Of a DNA stretch of 32,800 nt, positions 12,020 to 23,013 are shown in pieces. This DNA comes from Prochlorococcus sp. AG-463-P14 (GTDB lineage Bacteria > Cyanobacteriota > Cyanobacteriia > PCC-6307 > Cyanobiaceae): assembly GCA_003209275.1 (NCBI GenBank), contig QCRX01000002.1:71132-103931 (forward strand). Direction: 5' to 3'. Within the stretch, counting starts at the first letter, position 1, and each line of letters starts with the position of its first letter. The translations under genes and the position numbers were made by a program. Under the pieces are notes generated by a model. The model was not told the DNA's origin. It made no database searches and was given only the letters and a program-made list of their open reading frames with translations.

Positions 12020-12577
12020 ATGAGGACTCCTTGCATCACTTTCATATATGTGAAAATATTATTGGTATTTCTGAGTTTATTTTCAGATTCTGTGTTTGCA
12101 AAATCACTTTTCTTAATAGATAGTCTTAACTCTATTCCTTCTACTTTAAATAATACTTCTCTTATTGCTAAGTCTACAAATTACCGTTTGTGCACACAGT
12201 ATCCACAAATTGCCTCTGATATTCTTTCGGTTGGGAATGATTTAGGAGTTGAGGTTATATCGGGAGAGCCAAAATTACAAGGAAAGGATGCTACTTATGA
12301 GGCCTTCTATGGAAAACTAGGCGTTATTGTAATTAAATATAGGCTGATGGCACCAGAGACTTTTTGCCAGTTAGTTACCCATGAATTTATTCATGTCCTT
12401 CAGCATTTAAAAGGAGAGCTGCGTGAAGTTGTGCCTTTGGGATGGAGCATAAATGTAGGCGATGTTCAGCGATATGGTTCTTTGGAGGAAGCTGAAGCTT
12501 ATATACATCAGAATTATGCAGGCCGAGTTCTAGATCTTCTATTAGAGGCCTTAGAAAGAAAAAGGGTAGGTATTTAA
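12020..12577 (+). CDS. Small exported conserved hypothetical protein with HExxH motif
   Basis: Track ORF begins at a TTG (12014), with ATG two codons later at 12020; hydrophobic N-terminus resembling a signal peptide (IYVKILLVFLSLFSDSVFA); HEFIH at 12380-12394. Confidence 0.65.
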   Translation: MRTPCITFIYVKILLVFLSLFSDSVFAKSLFLIDSLNSIPSTLNNTSLIAKSTNYRLCTQYPQIASDILSVGNDLGVEVISGEPKLQGKDATYEAFYGKLGVIVIKYRLMAPETFCQLVTHEFIHVLQHLKGELREVVPLGWSINVGDVQRYGSLEEAEAYIHQNYAGRVLDLLLEALERKRVGI

Positions 12578-12612
12578 CGATCTCTGAATAGATATTGCTT
12601 TTTAAGTTTCGT

Positions 12613-14373
12613 TTATTTTTTATTTAAGCCAAAGCAAGTATGAACTTCTCTTAAGGCCGAAATACCATCTGCTTCTGCAACTACACAGCTAGTTCTAATT
12701 TCACTTGTTGCAATCATTTGGATGTTGATATTTTTGTTTGCAAGTGCTCGGAACATTCGTGCTGCTGTTCCTACGGTGGCTGGCATCCCTGCTCCTACTG
12801 CGCTAACCCGTGTGATTGGTGCTCCTTCTTCTAGATAGGCACCCTGCCATTTCGCTAGTAACGGTGCGAGAGTTCTATCTGCGTCATTACGCGCTTCTTT
12901 TTTCAGCGTAAAGCTAATGTCACGACTGCCATCATGATGTTGCCGCTCTGATTGAACAATGGCATCTAGGCTGATCCCCGCTTCAGCAAGAGCTGAACAT
13001 AGTGCAGCGGCAATACCAGGTCTATCAGGTACTTTGCGCACACTAAGTTGAGCTTGATCTTTATCCATAGCGACCCCTCTAACTTCAGGCTCACCCATGC
13101 CACTAATGGGAGGATTGCTTTTGATTTGCATATCACTAAGTTCAAAACTTTCGCCTACAGCTCGTAGACCTTTGGCTCCCAAGCTGGAATCAATAACACA
13201 ACTAACTTTGACTTCACTAGTTGCGATTAATCTCAGATTGATACCTGCCCTTGAGAGAGTATCAAATAGGTTGGCTGCTATCCCTGGTCTGCCCATGATT
13301 CCTGCTCCACTAATGCTTAGCTTCGTCATGGCACTTTGAGTAGAAAGTTGACCCCCTAATTCTTGCAAAATGGTTTCGCATAATTGCTTGGCTTGCATGA
13401 GTTGATTTGCTGCGACTGTGAAAGTGATGTCGTTGCTTTTCCCCTCATGAGTTGCCTGGATGATTAGATCTACATTCACTCCTCCTGCTGAGAGAGTTTC
13501 AAATAGATGTGCAGCAATTCCTGGCTGATCTGGAATATGCGATAAACCTAAAACTGCTTGATTCTCTACTATCTCCAATCCATCAACCGGACGACCGAGT
13601 TCTAATCCTTCGCGTCCTAATGGCCGTCCTACTTTGCTAGTAAGAATGGTCCCTTGATCAGTGTTCCAGCTAGAGCGGACGATAAGGGGTACTCCATAGT
13701 TTCTTGCGATTTCTACTGCTCTTGGGTGTAAAACTGCTGCTCCTAGGCTGGCTAATTCCAACATCTCATCACAGCTAATAGTTCTCATGAGTTGAGCCTC
13801 AGGCACTTGTCGTGGATCTGTGGTGAGCACTCCTGGTACATCTGTATATATTTCGCAGGCTTCAGCTTCGAGTGCAGTTGCCAGAGCTACTGCTGATGTA
13901 TCAGAACCCCCTCTTCCTAGTGTGGTGATTTCAGCTGTACCACCGCTACTTAAGGTGGTTCCCTGAAACCCAGCTACAACAACAACCTCTCCTTTATCGA
14001 GACGAGCTTTTAAACGTTCAGTTCTGACTTCAAGGATTCTTGCTCGACCATGGGAAGATTCAGTAACTATCCCTACTTGTGTGCCTGTCATTGAGACTGC
14101 AGGTACCCCAAGCTCGTGCAGTGCCATTGACAGTAAAGCAATAGAAACTTGCTCTCCAGTCGCAAGCAGCATATCTAATTCTCGCTGTGGAGGCTTTTTG
14201 CTAATTGATTTTGCAAGCCCTGTTAGTTCATCGGTTGTCTTACCCATTGCAGAGACAACAATTACTACTTCGTGACCTAATTCTTTGGTAGCTGCAATTC
14301 TTTTCGCTACTTCTTGAATTCGTGCCACACTCCCTACGGAAGTACCTCCAAACTTTTGTACCAGCAAGCTCAT
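12613..14373 (-). CDS. lysC: Aspartate kinase with tandem ACT domains
   Basis: [12 protein letters not shown]-terminus, [25 protein letters not shown]; repeated ACT-type '[10 protein letters not shown]', '[10 protein letters not shown]', '[10 protein letters not shown]' segments. Confidence 0.97.
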   Translation of the reverse strand: MSLLVQKFGGTSVGSVARIQEVAKRIAATKELGHEVVIVVSAMGKTTDELTGLAKSISKKPPQRELDMLLATGEQVSIALLSMALHELGVPAVSMTGTQVGIVTESSHGRARILEVRTERLKARLDKGEVVVVAGFQGTTLSSGGTAEITTLGRGGSDTSAVALATALEAEACEIYTDVPGVLTTDPRQVPEAQLMRTISCDEMLELASLGAAVLHPRAVEIARNYGVPLIVRSSWNTDQGTILTSKVGRPLGREGLELGRPVDGLEIVENQAVLGLSHIPDQPGIAAHLFETLSAGGVNVDLIIQATHEGKSNDITFTVAANQLMQAKQLCETILQELGGQLSTQSAMTKLSISGAGIMGRPGIAANLFDTLSRAGINLRLIATSEVKVSCVIDSSLGAKGLRAVGESFELSDMQIKSNPPISGMGEPEVRGVAMDKDQAQLSVRKVPDRPGIAAALCSALAEAGISLDAIVQSERQHHDGSRDISFTLKKEARNDADRTLAPLLAKWQGAYLEEGAPITRVSAVGAGMPATVGTAARMFRALANKNINIQMIATSEIRTSCVVAEADGISALREVHTCFGLNKK

Positions 14374-14413
14374 TCAATTCACCTAGGGAGATTCTGATTA
14401 TTTCAGTGAGTAG

Positions 14414-15433
14414 TCATTCAACGAAGTGATTTGTTAAAAGTCCATCTCTAAAAGCATATTTTGGAGGAATACCTTGCTTTAGGGCACCCTCTACCGCTAG
14501 CAATCGACTAAGCAGGCTGAGGAAGTGATTTGTAGATATGCCTTTGATTTGCTTGCGGATTACGTAAATGCGCTTGGGATTCCCTATGCCTGCAGACTTT
14601 GCAATGAAATTAACATCTTGTTCTCCTTCTTGTTCTAGTAAAGAAACCCATAACCATCCTCTTACTTGTCCAATGAGAGTTGCCAGCAATCGCAATGCTG
14701 GCTCCCCTTGATTCAACAAAGCATCCAGTCGTGAGATTGCATTGCCAATATCATTCTGTAATAGTGCATCTCCAATTTGAAAAACGTTTGTTGAAATCCC
14801 TTGTATTAATTCACTTACTGATTCAGCTGTTATCAAGATATTACTAGAGCCCTGTTGAGAATTTTTTTGATTTATTTGGGCATGCAAGGCAAGTTTTTGT
14901 AACTCTGAATTCAGTCTTTCACTGTCATTGCCTATTGCGTCAATCAAATTAGAAGTTGCATCTCGTTCGAGTTTTAGTCCTAGTTCTTTTGCCATCCGCT
15001 CTACTAAGGCTCGTTGTCCAGCTCCATCCCAAATTGGAGGGAGTACAAATTTTCTTTCTGTTGCTTGATTGGATGCGATTAGTCTTTGAAGGGCTTTGGT
15101 AGTTTTCAACCGCCCATCTGGCTTATTGGGATGAGTCAGAATCAAATGGGTTTGTTCAGGAATTAGCTCTAAAACATCTTCAAAGATTGCTACTAGTTCG
15201 TTTGGACAGCCATTACAGAAAGGACTTCTTTTGACAAGCACTACTCTTCCACCATTTCCAAATGGTGGTGTACGCACTTCTTCCAATGCCTTAGATGCCT
15301 GTGGGAGATCTGCCCCATCTAGACGGCTCAAATTAATACTCAGCCATGTCGGATCAATTATTTCTGTGATTAATAAGTCAATAGCTCTTTCGCTAGCTGC
15401 TGAATCATCACCCCAAATTAAATGAATAGGCAT
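14414..15433 (-). CDS. holA: DNA polymerase III subunit delta
   Basis: MPIHLIWGDD N-terminus, LILTHPNKPDGRLKTTKALQRL, C-terminal LRLLATLIGQVRGWL typical of HolA. Confidence 0.88.
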   Translation of the reverse strand: MPIHLIWGDDSAASERAIDLLITEIIDPTWLSINLSRLDGADLPQASKALEEVRTPPFGNGGRVVLVKRSPFCNGCPNELVAIFEDVLELIPEQTHLILTHPNKPDGRLKTTKALQRLIASNQATERKFVLPPIWDGAGQRALVERMAKELGLKLERDATSNLIDAIGNDSERLNSELQKLALHAQINQKNSQQGSSNILITAESVSELIQGISTNVFQIGDALLQNDIGNAISRLDALLNQGEPALRLLATLIGQVRGWLWVSLLEQEGEQDVNFIAKSAGIGNPKRIYVIRKQIKGISTNHFLSLLSRLLAVEGALKQGIPPKYAFRDGLLTNHFVE

Positions 15434-15491
15434 CGTTGCAGAACATGATCATCCTTAGTTAGATGACCTTTTATGTCTGAAGGGAGACTAG

Positions 15492-16127
15492 GTGGAAAAG
15501 ATTGATCATCCAATTTTTCTTGAAAGCATTAGATACATCCGCGGTCAGTTGGGTGAAACAGGTTTAGCTCCTTTGGAGCAACAAGTTCTTGAAAGATTGC
15601 TTCATAGCAGCGGTGATTTTGGCCTTAAGCCTTTGCTCCGCTTTAGTAGAAATGCATGTCAAGTTGGCTTGGCTGCCTTGCAAAAAGGCGCCCCAATTCT
15701 CACTGACACGGAAATGGCAGCAGCGGCTGTTCGCCCTATGTCTTTTCGAACTTTGAAATCTTCGGTTCATTCAGTACTTGAGTGGGTCCCTAAAGAGCCT
15801 CAGGAGGGTATGACTAGAACAGCGCTCGGGATGAAATTGGCATGGGAGGATCTTTTATCTGACGGCAAAGAGACTCAAGCCCCAATTGTATTAATAGGGA
15901 GTGCACCTACTGCACTAATTACATTGCTTGATTTAGTTTCCCAAGGAGCAACTCCTCCTAGTTTAGTTATAGGTATGCCTGTAGGTTTTATTGGAGTTAT
16001 TGAAAGCAAAAATCGTTTATATAATAGTAATTTGCCTAGTATTTCTTTAGTAGGCACTAGAGGTGGGGCAGCACTAGCTGCCTCGGTCATTAATGCTTTA
16101 TTAAGGGCTGCATTTTACTCTACTTAG
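15492..16127 (+). CDS. cobH: Precorrin-8X methylmutase (GTG start)
   Basis: CbiC/CobH family features: HSSGDFG, ILTDTEM, GSAPTAL, IGMPVGFIGVIESK, GTRGGAALAASVINALL. Confidence 0.93.
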   Translation: MEKIDHPIFLESIRYIRGQLGETGLAPLEQQVLERLLHSSGDFGLKPLLRFSRNACQVGLAALQKGAPILTDTEMAAAAVRPMSFRTLKSSVHSVLEWVPKEPQEGMTRTALGMKLAWEDLLSDGKETQAPIVLIGSAPTALITLLDLVSQGATPPSLVIGMPVGFIGVIESKNRLYNSNLPSISLVGTRGGAALAASVINALLRAAFYST

Positions 16128-16135
16128 CTGACTGA

Positions 16136-18973
16136 TTAGGTAGCAGAGTTTATAGATTTTTTTATTAACCCTGGTAGATTATTTACTTCTACGCTTGGTA
16201 ATTGGTTATCTTCAAGGCTGTTTAAAACTTGGTTAGCACGTTGTAAAACCTTTTTAGGCACTCCAGCCAGACGCGCAGCTTCTATGCCATAGCTTCGACT
16301 AGCTCCACCTTCAACGACACGATGTAGAAAGATAAGATCATCGCCTGTTTCTTCCACAAGAACCTGATAATTAGCAATATTATCTATGTTTTTAGATAAG
16401 CAGTTAAGTTCATGATAATGAGTTGCAAAAACTGTTCTAGATTTAATTTGCTTGGAAAGATATTCACTAACAGCCCAAGCAATTGATAGACCATCAAAAG
16501 TTGAAGTGCCTCTACCTATTTCATCTAAAAGAACTAAAGAATGAGTAGTCGCATGATTAAGAATAATTGCTGTTTCAGCCATCTCAACCATAAATGTTGA
16601 TTGTCCTGTAGCTAGATCGTCAACTGCTCCTACTCTTGTAAAAATACGATCTGCAATACTAAGCTTAGCTTGCTTAGCAGGAACCCAGCTTCCTATTTGA
16701 GCTAATAATTGTACTAATCCAATTTGTCTTAAATAACAACTTTTCCCGCTTGCATTGGGACCCGTAAGAATCATTAGATCTTTTCCCTCTCCTAGTTTAA
16801 TATCATTAGGTTGAAAACTTTCTTCAACTAGTATTTGTTCTACTACTGGGTGCCTACAAGCTTCAATTTCAATTATACGAGATTTATGAATGTGGCTATC
16901 TTTGTTCTCTAAAATTTTTGGAGGGCAGTATGAATTTGCAGTCGCTGCTTCTGCTAAGCCTGTTAAAGCATCCAAGCCGGCGACGCTACGTGCAACAACC
17001 CTAATAGAATTTGCTTGCTTGCCTACCAATTCCCTAAGATTGCAAAAAATTTCATATTCTCGCTGCGCTGAACGTGCTTTTGTATTGAAAATTCTTCCTT
17101 CTCTTTCTTTTAAATCCGGAGTAATAAATCTTTCTTCGTTAGCAAGAGTTTGTCGTCTAATCCAATGTTCCGGAACTGTTATTGCTTTTGCTTTGCTGAC
17201 TGCTAAAAAATAACCAAAAGTTCTATGATATTGGATACGCAAATTTTGATTATTACTTAATTTCCTTTCTTGCATTTCCTGGCTCCTAAGCCATTCATTT
17301 TGATCATCTAATTGATTCCTTAACCCATCCAATATAGGGTCAACTTGGTCATTTATTAGTCCACCCTCACTTAAACTTAGTGGTGGATTATTGATTAATT
17401 GATGTCTAATAGTAGAAGCTAATTCTATTAAATTTTGATCTATTTTACGCAGGTTGAGAAACCAGTTAGGAACTTTATCTGTGAGAGCCTGTAATTGTTC
17501 TGCTAACGAAGGAAGGCGTTCCAATCCATCAGCTATAGCCACTAGATCTCGAGCTCCTGATTGACCTGCTCCAGCTCGGCCTGCAAGTCGCTCAAGGTCT
17601 CCCATTGCGCGGAGTGTTTTTCTAAGGTTTTTCCTTAGAGATCTATCTGTAACCAATTTGCTGACTACTGATTGCCTGGCACGAATTGCAGTTGCATCTA
17701 TTAGGGGTTCTTCGATCCACCTGCGAAGACATCGTGCTCCCATGGCTGTAAGTGTTCTATCCACAGCCCACAGCAAAGAGCCCTGAAATTGTCCGTCTCG
17801 TTGAGTGCTGGTTAATTCAAGGTTGCGACGAGTTTGAGCATCAAGTATTAGATGATCGCCTACATATTTGATTCGGGGCAAATCAAGAGTAAGGGATGTT
17901 TTATTTGGATTTACATTTAAATCTGAATTAATTGAGTTGCTAAGAGTTGCTGGTTGAGTTTCATTTAAATATCCCACTAGGCCTCCTGCAGCTTTGAGTG
18001 CTAACGGAGTTTCATTTAGTCCTAAGCCATTCAGAGTGGTTAATTTGTAATGGTTTTTTAGAGCGGATTCTGCTTCAAGTTGGTTGAAATTTGTCTTTGA
18101 TATGACGGTTAGATTGAGGTGGTCAGGACACCATAGATTTTTAAAAGTATTTTCATATTCTCCCCAAATGATTTCGGCTGCCTCAAGCTTTGTCAATTCT
18201 TGAAGTAATAAGTCACTATCTTCTCTTTGATAAAGAAGGAACTCACCAGTGCTGATATCTGCACAAGCTAGGCCCCATTGCAAGGACTTTGCTGATTCAG
18301 CAGGCTCTACTACAACTGCTGCTAACCAATTGTTTTTGTTTGATTGAAGCATTCCTGCTTCAATCACTGTCCCTGGTGTGAGAACCCTAGTGATATCTCT
18401 TTTAAGAAGATTTCCTTTGCTCGCAGTTGTTTCTAATTGATCGCATAGAGCAACGCTGAATCCACGCTTAATTAGTTCTGAGCAATATCTTTCTACAGCG
18501 TGATGAGGAATGCCTGCCATTGGGACTCGACCTATAGCTTTTCCTCCTTCCTTACTTGTGAGAGTTAGCTCTAGAAGTCTCGATAGAAGAATTGCGTCTT
18601 CAAAAAAACATTCAAAGAAATCACCCAGCCTGTAAAGCAAAACTCTTTCTCTATTTTTAGTCTTGAGTTCTACGTAGTGACGTAATGCAGGTGTGAGTTG
18701 TTTTATATCTATCAGACTGTGATGAGACCACGGTGGGAGGTCTTCCTCAGATTCTTTCCCATCGATAGATTTTGGGTCTGAGTGTGTGTTTTGAATTTGC
18801 TTTTCTGATGAATCTCGAGTTCTGGGCCTATTTTTTGCATCTTCGGTGAGTTGATTATCAGTAAGTTCGTGTTCTATGCATTCTGGTTGTTTAGCAGCTG
18901 TTTTTTGCTCGGTGACAGCCTCTATGACCTCCTCAAACAAGCTGCCCTGCAAGGAATCAGAGTCGGCAGTCAT
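16136..18973 (-). CDS. mutS: DNA mismatch repair protein MutS; start placed at internal Met ([13 protein letters not shown]), track ORF extends to 19045
   Basis: F-x-E mismatch motif in [28 protein letters not shown] Walker [29 protein letters not shown]. Confidence 0.96.
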   Translation of the reverse strand: MTADSDSLQGSLFEEVIEAVTEQKTAAKQPECIEHELTDNQLTEDAKNRPRTRDSSEKQIQNTHSDPKSIDGKESEEDLPPWSHHSLIDIKQLTPALRHYVELKTKNRERVLLYRLGDFFECFFEDAILLSRLLELTLTSKEGGKAIGRVPMAGIPHHAVERYCSELIKRGFSVALCDQLETTASKGNLLKRDITRVLTPGTVIEAGMLQSNKNNWLAAVVVEPAESAKSLQWGLACADISTGEFLLYQREDSDLLLQELTKLEAAEIIWGEYENTFKNLWCPDHLNLTVISKTNFNQLEAESALKNHYKLTTLNGLGLNETPLALKAAGGLVGYLNETQPATLSNSINSDLNVNPNKTSLTLDLPRIKYVGDHLILDAQTRRNLELTSTQRDGQFQGSLLWAVDRTLTAMGARCLRRWIEEPLIDATAIRARQSVVSKLVTDRSLRKNLRKTLRAMGDLERLAGRAGAGQSGARDLVAIADGLERLPSLAEQLQALTDKVPNWFLNLRKIDQNLIELASTIRHQLINNPPLSLSEGGLINDQVDPILDGLRNQLDDQNEWLRSQEMQERKLSNNQNLRIQYHRTFGYFLAVSKAKAITVPEHWIRRQTLANEERFITPDLKEREGRIFNTKARSAQREYEIFCNLRELVGKQANSIRVVARSVAGLDALTGLAEAATANSYCPPKILENKDSHIHKSRIIEIEACRHPVVEQILVEESFQPNDIKLGEGKDLMILTGPNASGKSCYLRQIGLVQLLAQIGSWVPAKQAKLSIADRIFTRVGAVDDLATGQSTFMVEMAETAIILNHATTHSLVLLDEIGRGTSTFDGLSIAWAVSEYLSKQIKSRTVFATHYHELNCLSKNIDNIANYQVLVEETGDDLIFLHRVVEGGASRSYGIEAARLAGVPKKVLQRANQVLNSLEDNQLPSVEVNNLPGLIKKSINSAT

Positions 18974-19130
18974 ATATGTCGTCTCTTTGGTATATGTCGC
19001 ATAGTAAAGGCGATGATTTTGTTTCCATGTGAAGCCTCGCGACACTCAAGGGCAAGTTTTATCAATCAGGATGTAATACATGGGACAATTATTGAATGCT
19101 GAGAGCATTGGCTCCTTCGCCCCATTACCC

Positions 19131-19373
19131 ATGCAGTTCTTTTCAGGCATCGCCGCGAACGCCCTTTTGTTTGCTTCATTGATTCTTGTGATAGGCGTAC
19201 CTGTGCTTTATATGACTCAAAAGGACCCTTCCAATAGGCGTAATGGCGAGATCAGAAGAATCGAGATTATTGGTGGTGTTTGGTTTCACCTTGTTTTATT
19301 GAACGCAGGCATAGCTGAGTTCATTGCACATCAGATTGAAGGAGTATCTGGATATACAGGTCCATTAGGCTAA
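19131..19373 (+). CDS. psbZ: PsbZ (Ycf9)-like photosystem II protein with longer C-terminus
   Basis: Internal Met gives MQFFSGIAANALLFASLILVIGVPVLYMTQKDPSN, two predicted TM segments; located between mutS and ribH as recalled in picocyanobacteria. Confidence 0.72.
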   Translation: MQFFSGIAANALLFASLILVIGVPVLYMTQKDPSNRRNGEIRRIEIIGGVWFHLVLLNAGIAEFIAHQIEGVSGYTGPLG

Positions 19374-19394
19374 AAACACCTTCTAAGTTTGTCT

Positions 19395-19438
19395 AAAACC
19401 TCTTAGCTCCTACTCTGGTAGGAGCTAAGAGGTTTTTT
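19395..19438 (+). terminator. Perfect inverted repeat with T-tract: intrinsic terminator or attenuator between psbZ and ribH
   Basis: AAAACCTCTTAGCTCCTAC-TCTG-GTAGGAGCTAAGAGGTTTTTT: 19-bp perfect stem, 4-nt loop, six-T run at the 3' side. Confidence 0.9.
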
Positions 19439-19446
19439 CATAACAA

Positions 19447-19941
19447 ATGGCGACTTTTGAAGGACGTTTTAACGACTCAACTGATCTGCGGATTGCAGTT
19501 GTAGTAGCAAGGTTTAATGATTTGGTAACAGGCAAACTTTTAAGTGGATGCTTGGATTGTCTTTCGCGGCATGGAGTCGATACTTCTTCCACAAGTGGAC
19601 AATTGGATATTGCTTGGGTTCCAGGTTCTTTTGAGTTGCCTGTAGTAGCTCAAGCTTTAGCAAAAAGTAATCGCTATGAAGTAGTCATAACTCTTGGTGC
19701 AGTAATCCGAGGGGATACCCCGCATTTTGATGTTGTTGTAGCGGAAGCTAGTAAAGGCATCGCAACAGTTTCAAGGGAAACAGGCATCCCGATTATTTTT
19801 GGAGTTTTGACTACTGATACTTTGCAACAGGCTTTAGAGAGAGCTGGAATTAAGAGCAATCTTGGTTGGTCCTACGCATTACAAGCATTGGAAATGGGCT
19901 CTTTGATGAAAGTGGTTGATAAAGTTAATTCTTCTAAGTAA
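19447..19941 (+). CDS. ribH: 6,7-dimethyl-8-ribityllumazine synthase
   Basis: [69 protein letters not shown]. Confidence 0.98.
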   Translation: MATFEGRFNDSTDLRIAVVVARFNDLVTGKLLSGCLDCLSRHGVDTSSTSGQLDIAWVPGSFELPVVAQALAKSNRYEVVITLGAVIRGDTPHFDVVVAEASKGIATVSRETGIPIIFGVLTTDTLQQALERAGIKSNLGWSYALQALEMGSLMKVVDKVNSSK

Positions 19942-20019
19942 GAGGTTGAGATTGACTGAGTTACCATCCTTAAGGCATGCTTCACTGGTCGAATAGGGGA
20001 ATAAAAACCCACGCGTTTT

Positions 20020-20091
20020 GCGGATGTAGCTCAGTGGTAGAGCATCTCCTTGCCAAGGAGAGGGTCGAGAGTTCGAATCTCTTCATCCGCT
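20020..20091 (+). tRNA. tRNA-Gly (anticodon GCC)
   Basis: GCGGATG acceptor pairs with CATCCGC; D-arm GCTCAGTGGTAGAGC; anticodon arm CTCCT-TGCCA-AGGAG containing GCC; T-arm AGAGTTCGAATCTCT. Confidence 0.97.
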
Positions 20092-20096
20092 TTTAG

Positions 20097-20561
20097 TTAA
20101 CTTTTTGCTATTTCTCTTAGGAGGAGGCTTTGATCCTCTTCTTTTTGGAAACCAAGTTGGTTGTAGAACTTTGAGCATTGTGTGGTCATTAAGTACACCC
20201 GTTCGACTTCTCGCAGAGCTTTAGTCTCAAGAAGTGCTTCTACAACTTGTCTTCCTAGGCCTTGACCTTGCAGATCTTCAGCTACGACTACATCCCATAA
20301 AACAGCTCGATAAATTCCATCGCTTGTAGCTCTACCAAAAGCCACCATGCGTTTCCCTTGCCACACACTTACAACCGCTGTGCTTCCCGCTAAAAGAAGT
20401 CGAAGTTTTGCTTTGTGACGCCTTCCAGCCCAGAATGCATGATTTTCAAGTAGTTCTTGCAGTTTGATTATGCCCTTACATGGCTTCAGAGCGGGTCCTA
20501 AACCTAGGAAGCGTAGCCCTGGTGCACCTTGGGCATGTTTGATGAGGACTATTTTTCCCAT
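20097..20561 (-). CDS. GNAT family N-acetyltransferase
   Basis: VWDVVVAEDLQGQGLGRQVVEALL-type acetyl-CoA motif (LWDVVVAEDLQGQGLGRQVVEALLE), FYNQLGFQ C-terminal signature. Confidence 0.88.
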   Translation of the reverse strand: MGKIVLIKHAQGAPGLRFLGLGPALKPCKGIIKLQELLENHAFWAGRRHKAKLRLLLAGSTAVVSVWQGKRMVAFGRATSDGIYRAVLWDVVVAEDLQGQGLGRQVVEALLETKALREVERVYLMTTQCSKFYNQLGFQKEEDQSLLLREIAKS

Positions 20562-20603
20562 TTTTTCAGCTTCATGGCAGCATCCTTAAAGTGTTAGGTC
20601 AAC

Positions 20604-21503
20604 ATGACTCATAAGGGCATCATCCTCGCTGGTGGGACTGGAACCAGATTGCATCCGATTACAAAAGCAGTGAGTAAGCAATTACTTCCTGTCTATGACA
20701 AGCCAATGGTGTTTTATCCGCTCTCGACTTTGATGCTTGCGGGTATTAGAGAAGTATTGATAATCACTACCCCTAATGATCAGAAAGCCTTTCAGAACTT
20801 ATTAGGTGACGGGAGTACGTTGGGGATGATTATTCGTTATGCAGTGCAGCCAAGTCCTGATGGTTTAGCACAAGCTTTTTTGATTGGGGCTGATTTTTTG
20901 AAAGGATCTCCAGCTGCATTGGTTCTTGGGGACAATTTGTTTCATGGAGGGGACTTGGTATCTCAGCTTGTCTCAAGTGCAAAATCTGATGCTAGTGCAA
21001 CAGTGTTTGCATATCCAGTAAGGGATCCTCAGAGATATGGAGTCGTTGAGTTCTCCTCTGATGGAACTGTTTTAAGTATTGAAGAGAAGCCTTTAAAACC
21101 AAAGAGTACGTATGCAGTAACTGGGCTTTATTTTTATGATGAGTCAGTTGTTGAAAGAGCTAAGAAAGTCAGACCATCGCGAAGGGGCGAATTGGAGATT
21201 ACTGATTTAAACCGTCAGTATTTAGAAGAAGGTTCTTTGAGAGTTGAATTGATGGGACGTGGAATGGCATGGCTTGATACTGGTACATGTGATTCATTGC
21301 ATGAAGCAAGTGCATATATTCGAACTCTTGAGCATCGCCAAGGATTAAAGGTTGGATGCCCTGAAGAGGTTGCTTGGCGGCAGGGATGGATTACTGATAA
21401 TCAACTAGAGGAACTTGCGGAGCCTTTACGGAAAAGTGGTTATGGTGATTATTTGTTGCAGCTTCTGCAAACTTCTCGGTTAGCTACTCCATATGGAAGC
21501 TAA
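20604..21503 (+). CDS. rfbA: Glucose-1-phosphate thymidylyltransferase
   Basis: [51 protein letters not shown]. Confidence 0.98.
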   Translation: MTHKGIILAGGTGTRLHPITKAVSKQLLPVYDKPMVFYPLSTLMLAGIREVLIITTPNDQKAFQNLLGDGSTLGMIIRYAVQPSPDGLAQAFLIGADFLKGSPAALVLGDNLFHGGDLVSQLVSSAKSDASATVFAYPVRDPQRYGVVEFSSDGTVLSIEEKPLKPKSTYAVTGLYFYDESVVERAKKVRPSRRGELEITDLNRQYLEEGSLRVELMGRGMAWLDTGTCDSLHEASAYIRTLEHRQGLKVGCPEEVAWRQGWITDNQLEELAEPLRKSGYGDYLLQLLQTSRLATPYGS

Positions 21504-22083
21504 GAAACTTACTAGCTTCAAAGGTTTACCTGTAGATGGTCCATTACTTTTGAGTCCAAATGTATTTGGAGATGATCGAGGTTTTTTCTTTGAAAGTTGG
21601 AATCAAAATTGTCTAAATAAAACCCTTAAAGAAGATGGACAAAAGCCTCAGATTTTTGTCCAAGATAATCATTCGCGATCATCTTTTGGTGTTTTACGAG
21701 GTTTGCATTATCAATTGCCACCACATTCTCAAGCAAAATTAGTTCGTTGTGTAGCAGGTAATATATTCGATATAGCAGTAGATTTACGTCTTAGATCTTC
21801 AACTTTTTGCCATGTAGTTGGAGTTGAGTTAAGCAGTAAAAATCATCAGCAGTTGTGGATACCTAGTGGATTTGCCCATGGATTCTTAACGGTATCTGAA
21901 TTTGCTGATGTGCTTTATAAAACAACAGACTTCTGGTGTCGTGAGTCTGAACGCTCTATTCGCTGGGATGATCCCACATTGGAGATTAAATGGCCTGATA
22001 TTGCTTGTCCATTCTCTCTGTCTATCAAAGATGGTGAAGCATCTTTAATGCAGGATCTTTCATCTAAGGAGTTTTTCGGATGA
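21493..22083 (+). CDS. rfbC: dTDP-4-dehydrorhamnose 3,5-epimerase
   Basis: [45 protein letters not shown]; overlaps rfbA by 11 nt. Confidence 0.97.
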   Translation: MEAKKLTSFKGLPVDGPLLLSPNVFGDDRGFFFESWNQNCLNKTLKEDGQKPQIFVQDNHSRSSFGVLRGLHYQLPPHSQAKLVRCVAGNIFDIAVDLRLRSSTFCHVVGVELSSKNHQQLWIPSGFAHGFLTVSEFADVLYKTTDFWCRESERSIRWDDPTLEIKWPDIACPFSLSIKDGEASLMQDLSSKEFFG

Positions 22084-22958
22084 AGGTTTTACTTACTGGT
22101 GCCTCAGGTCAGCTTGGAAATGCGCTTGTGAATAGTTCTCCTTTAGATGTTGATTTAATTACTCTTGATCGTTCAAGATTGGATTTGGCAGATCCAAAAA
22201 GTTGTAGACAATCTATTTTTGAGTTGAGACCAGACTGGGTCTTGAATGCAGGTGCATATACATCGGTTGATAAAGCTGAACGTGAACCAGAATTAGCTTA
22301 TGCGGTAAATGCTGGGGCTCCAGAGGCGTTTGCAGAAGCATTGGCAGAAGTTGATGGGAGATTGCTTCAGATAAGTACTGATTTCGTCTTTAACGGACGT
22401 CAAAGCTACCCTTACGGAGTAGATCAGTCAGTAGATCCATTGGGAGTTTATGGGGCTTCAAAGGCTGCAGGAGAAAAAGCTGCTTTGCAATTGCCTGGAG
22501 CCCGTTTACTTAGAACAAGTTGGGTTTATGGTTCGATTGGGCAGAATTTTTGCCTAACCATGTTGAATTTGCATGCTTCAAAAGCGGCAAAAGGAGAACC
22601 TTTGCAAGTCGTAGCAGATCAGGTGGGTTGTCCAACAGCAACCCAATCACTTGCATTGGCCTGCTGGCGTTCTCTTTTTTTAAAAGAAGATTCGAATCAG
22701 ATTAGAAGATTGCATTGGTGCGATGCTGGAGTTGCGAGTTGGTATGACTTTGCAGTTGCTATAGGTGAATTAGCAGTTGGACTGGGCTTATTAAGTAATA
22801 CTGCCGTTGTGAAACCTATTAAATCTTCTGAATACCCCGTTGCCGCGAAGCGGCCAAATTATTCAGTTCTTGATTGCGATAGATCCGCAGAAATTCTTAA
22901 CTTGGACCAGCCATATTGGCGGACGTCTCTTGCACAAGTGCTACGGCAATTACTGTAA
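22080..22958 (+). CDS. rfbD: dTDP-4-dehydrorhamnose reductase
   Basis: LLTGASGQLGNALV, NAGAYTSVDKAE, GVYGASKAAGE; ATGA overlap with rfbC. Confidence 0.96.
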   Translation: MKVLLTGASGQLGNALVNSSPLDVDLITLDRSRLDLADPKSCRQSIFELRPDWVLNAGAYTSVDKAEREPELAYAVNAGAPEAFAEALAEVDGRLLQISTDFVFNGRQSYPYGVDQSVDPLGVYGASKAAGEKAALQLPGARLLRTSWVYGSIGQNFCLTMLNLHASKAAKGEPLQVVADQVGCPTATQSLALACWRSLFLKEDSNQIRRLHWCDAGVASWYDFAVAIGELAVGLGLLSNTAVVKPIKSSEYPVAAKRPNYSVLDCDRSAEILNLDQPYWRTSLAQVLRQLL

Positions 22959-23013
22959 GTGAAGTTGAAGTGCCAAGCTCATCATCTTTTTGTTCTATTA
23001 GGAGTTAAAATCT

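Noticed and set aside
12613-14373. Internally repeated aspartokinase C-terminus as a novel fusion
   Set aside because: Tandem ACT-domain repeats in ~590-600-aa aspartate kinases are established for cyanobacteria.
16890-17213. 107-aa plus-strand ORF inside mutS
   Set aside because: Antisense to the conserved MutS core; no motif.
20068-20091. tRNA-Gly 3' end as an attachment site
   Set aside because: No second copy of GTTCGAATCTCTTCATCCGC noticed elsewhere in the window and no integrase seen; kept only as context for the island-boundary idea.
22520-22705. 61-aa plus-strand ORF in an alternative frame of rfbD
   Set aside because: Same-strand out-of-frame overlap with a conserved gene.
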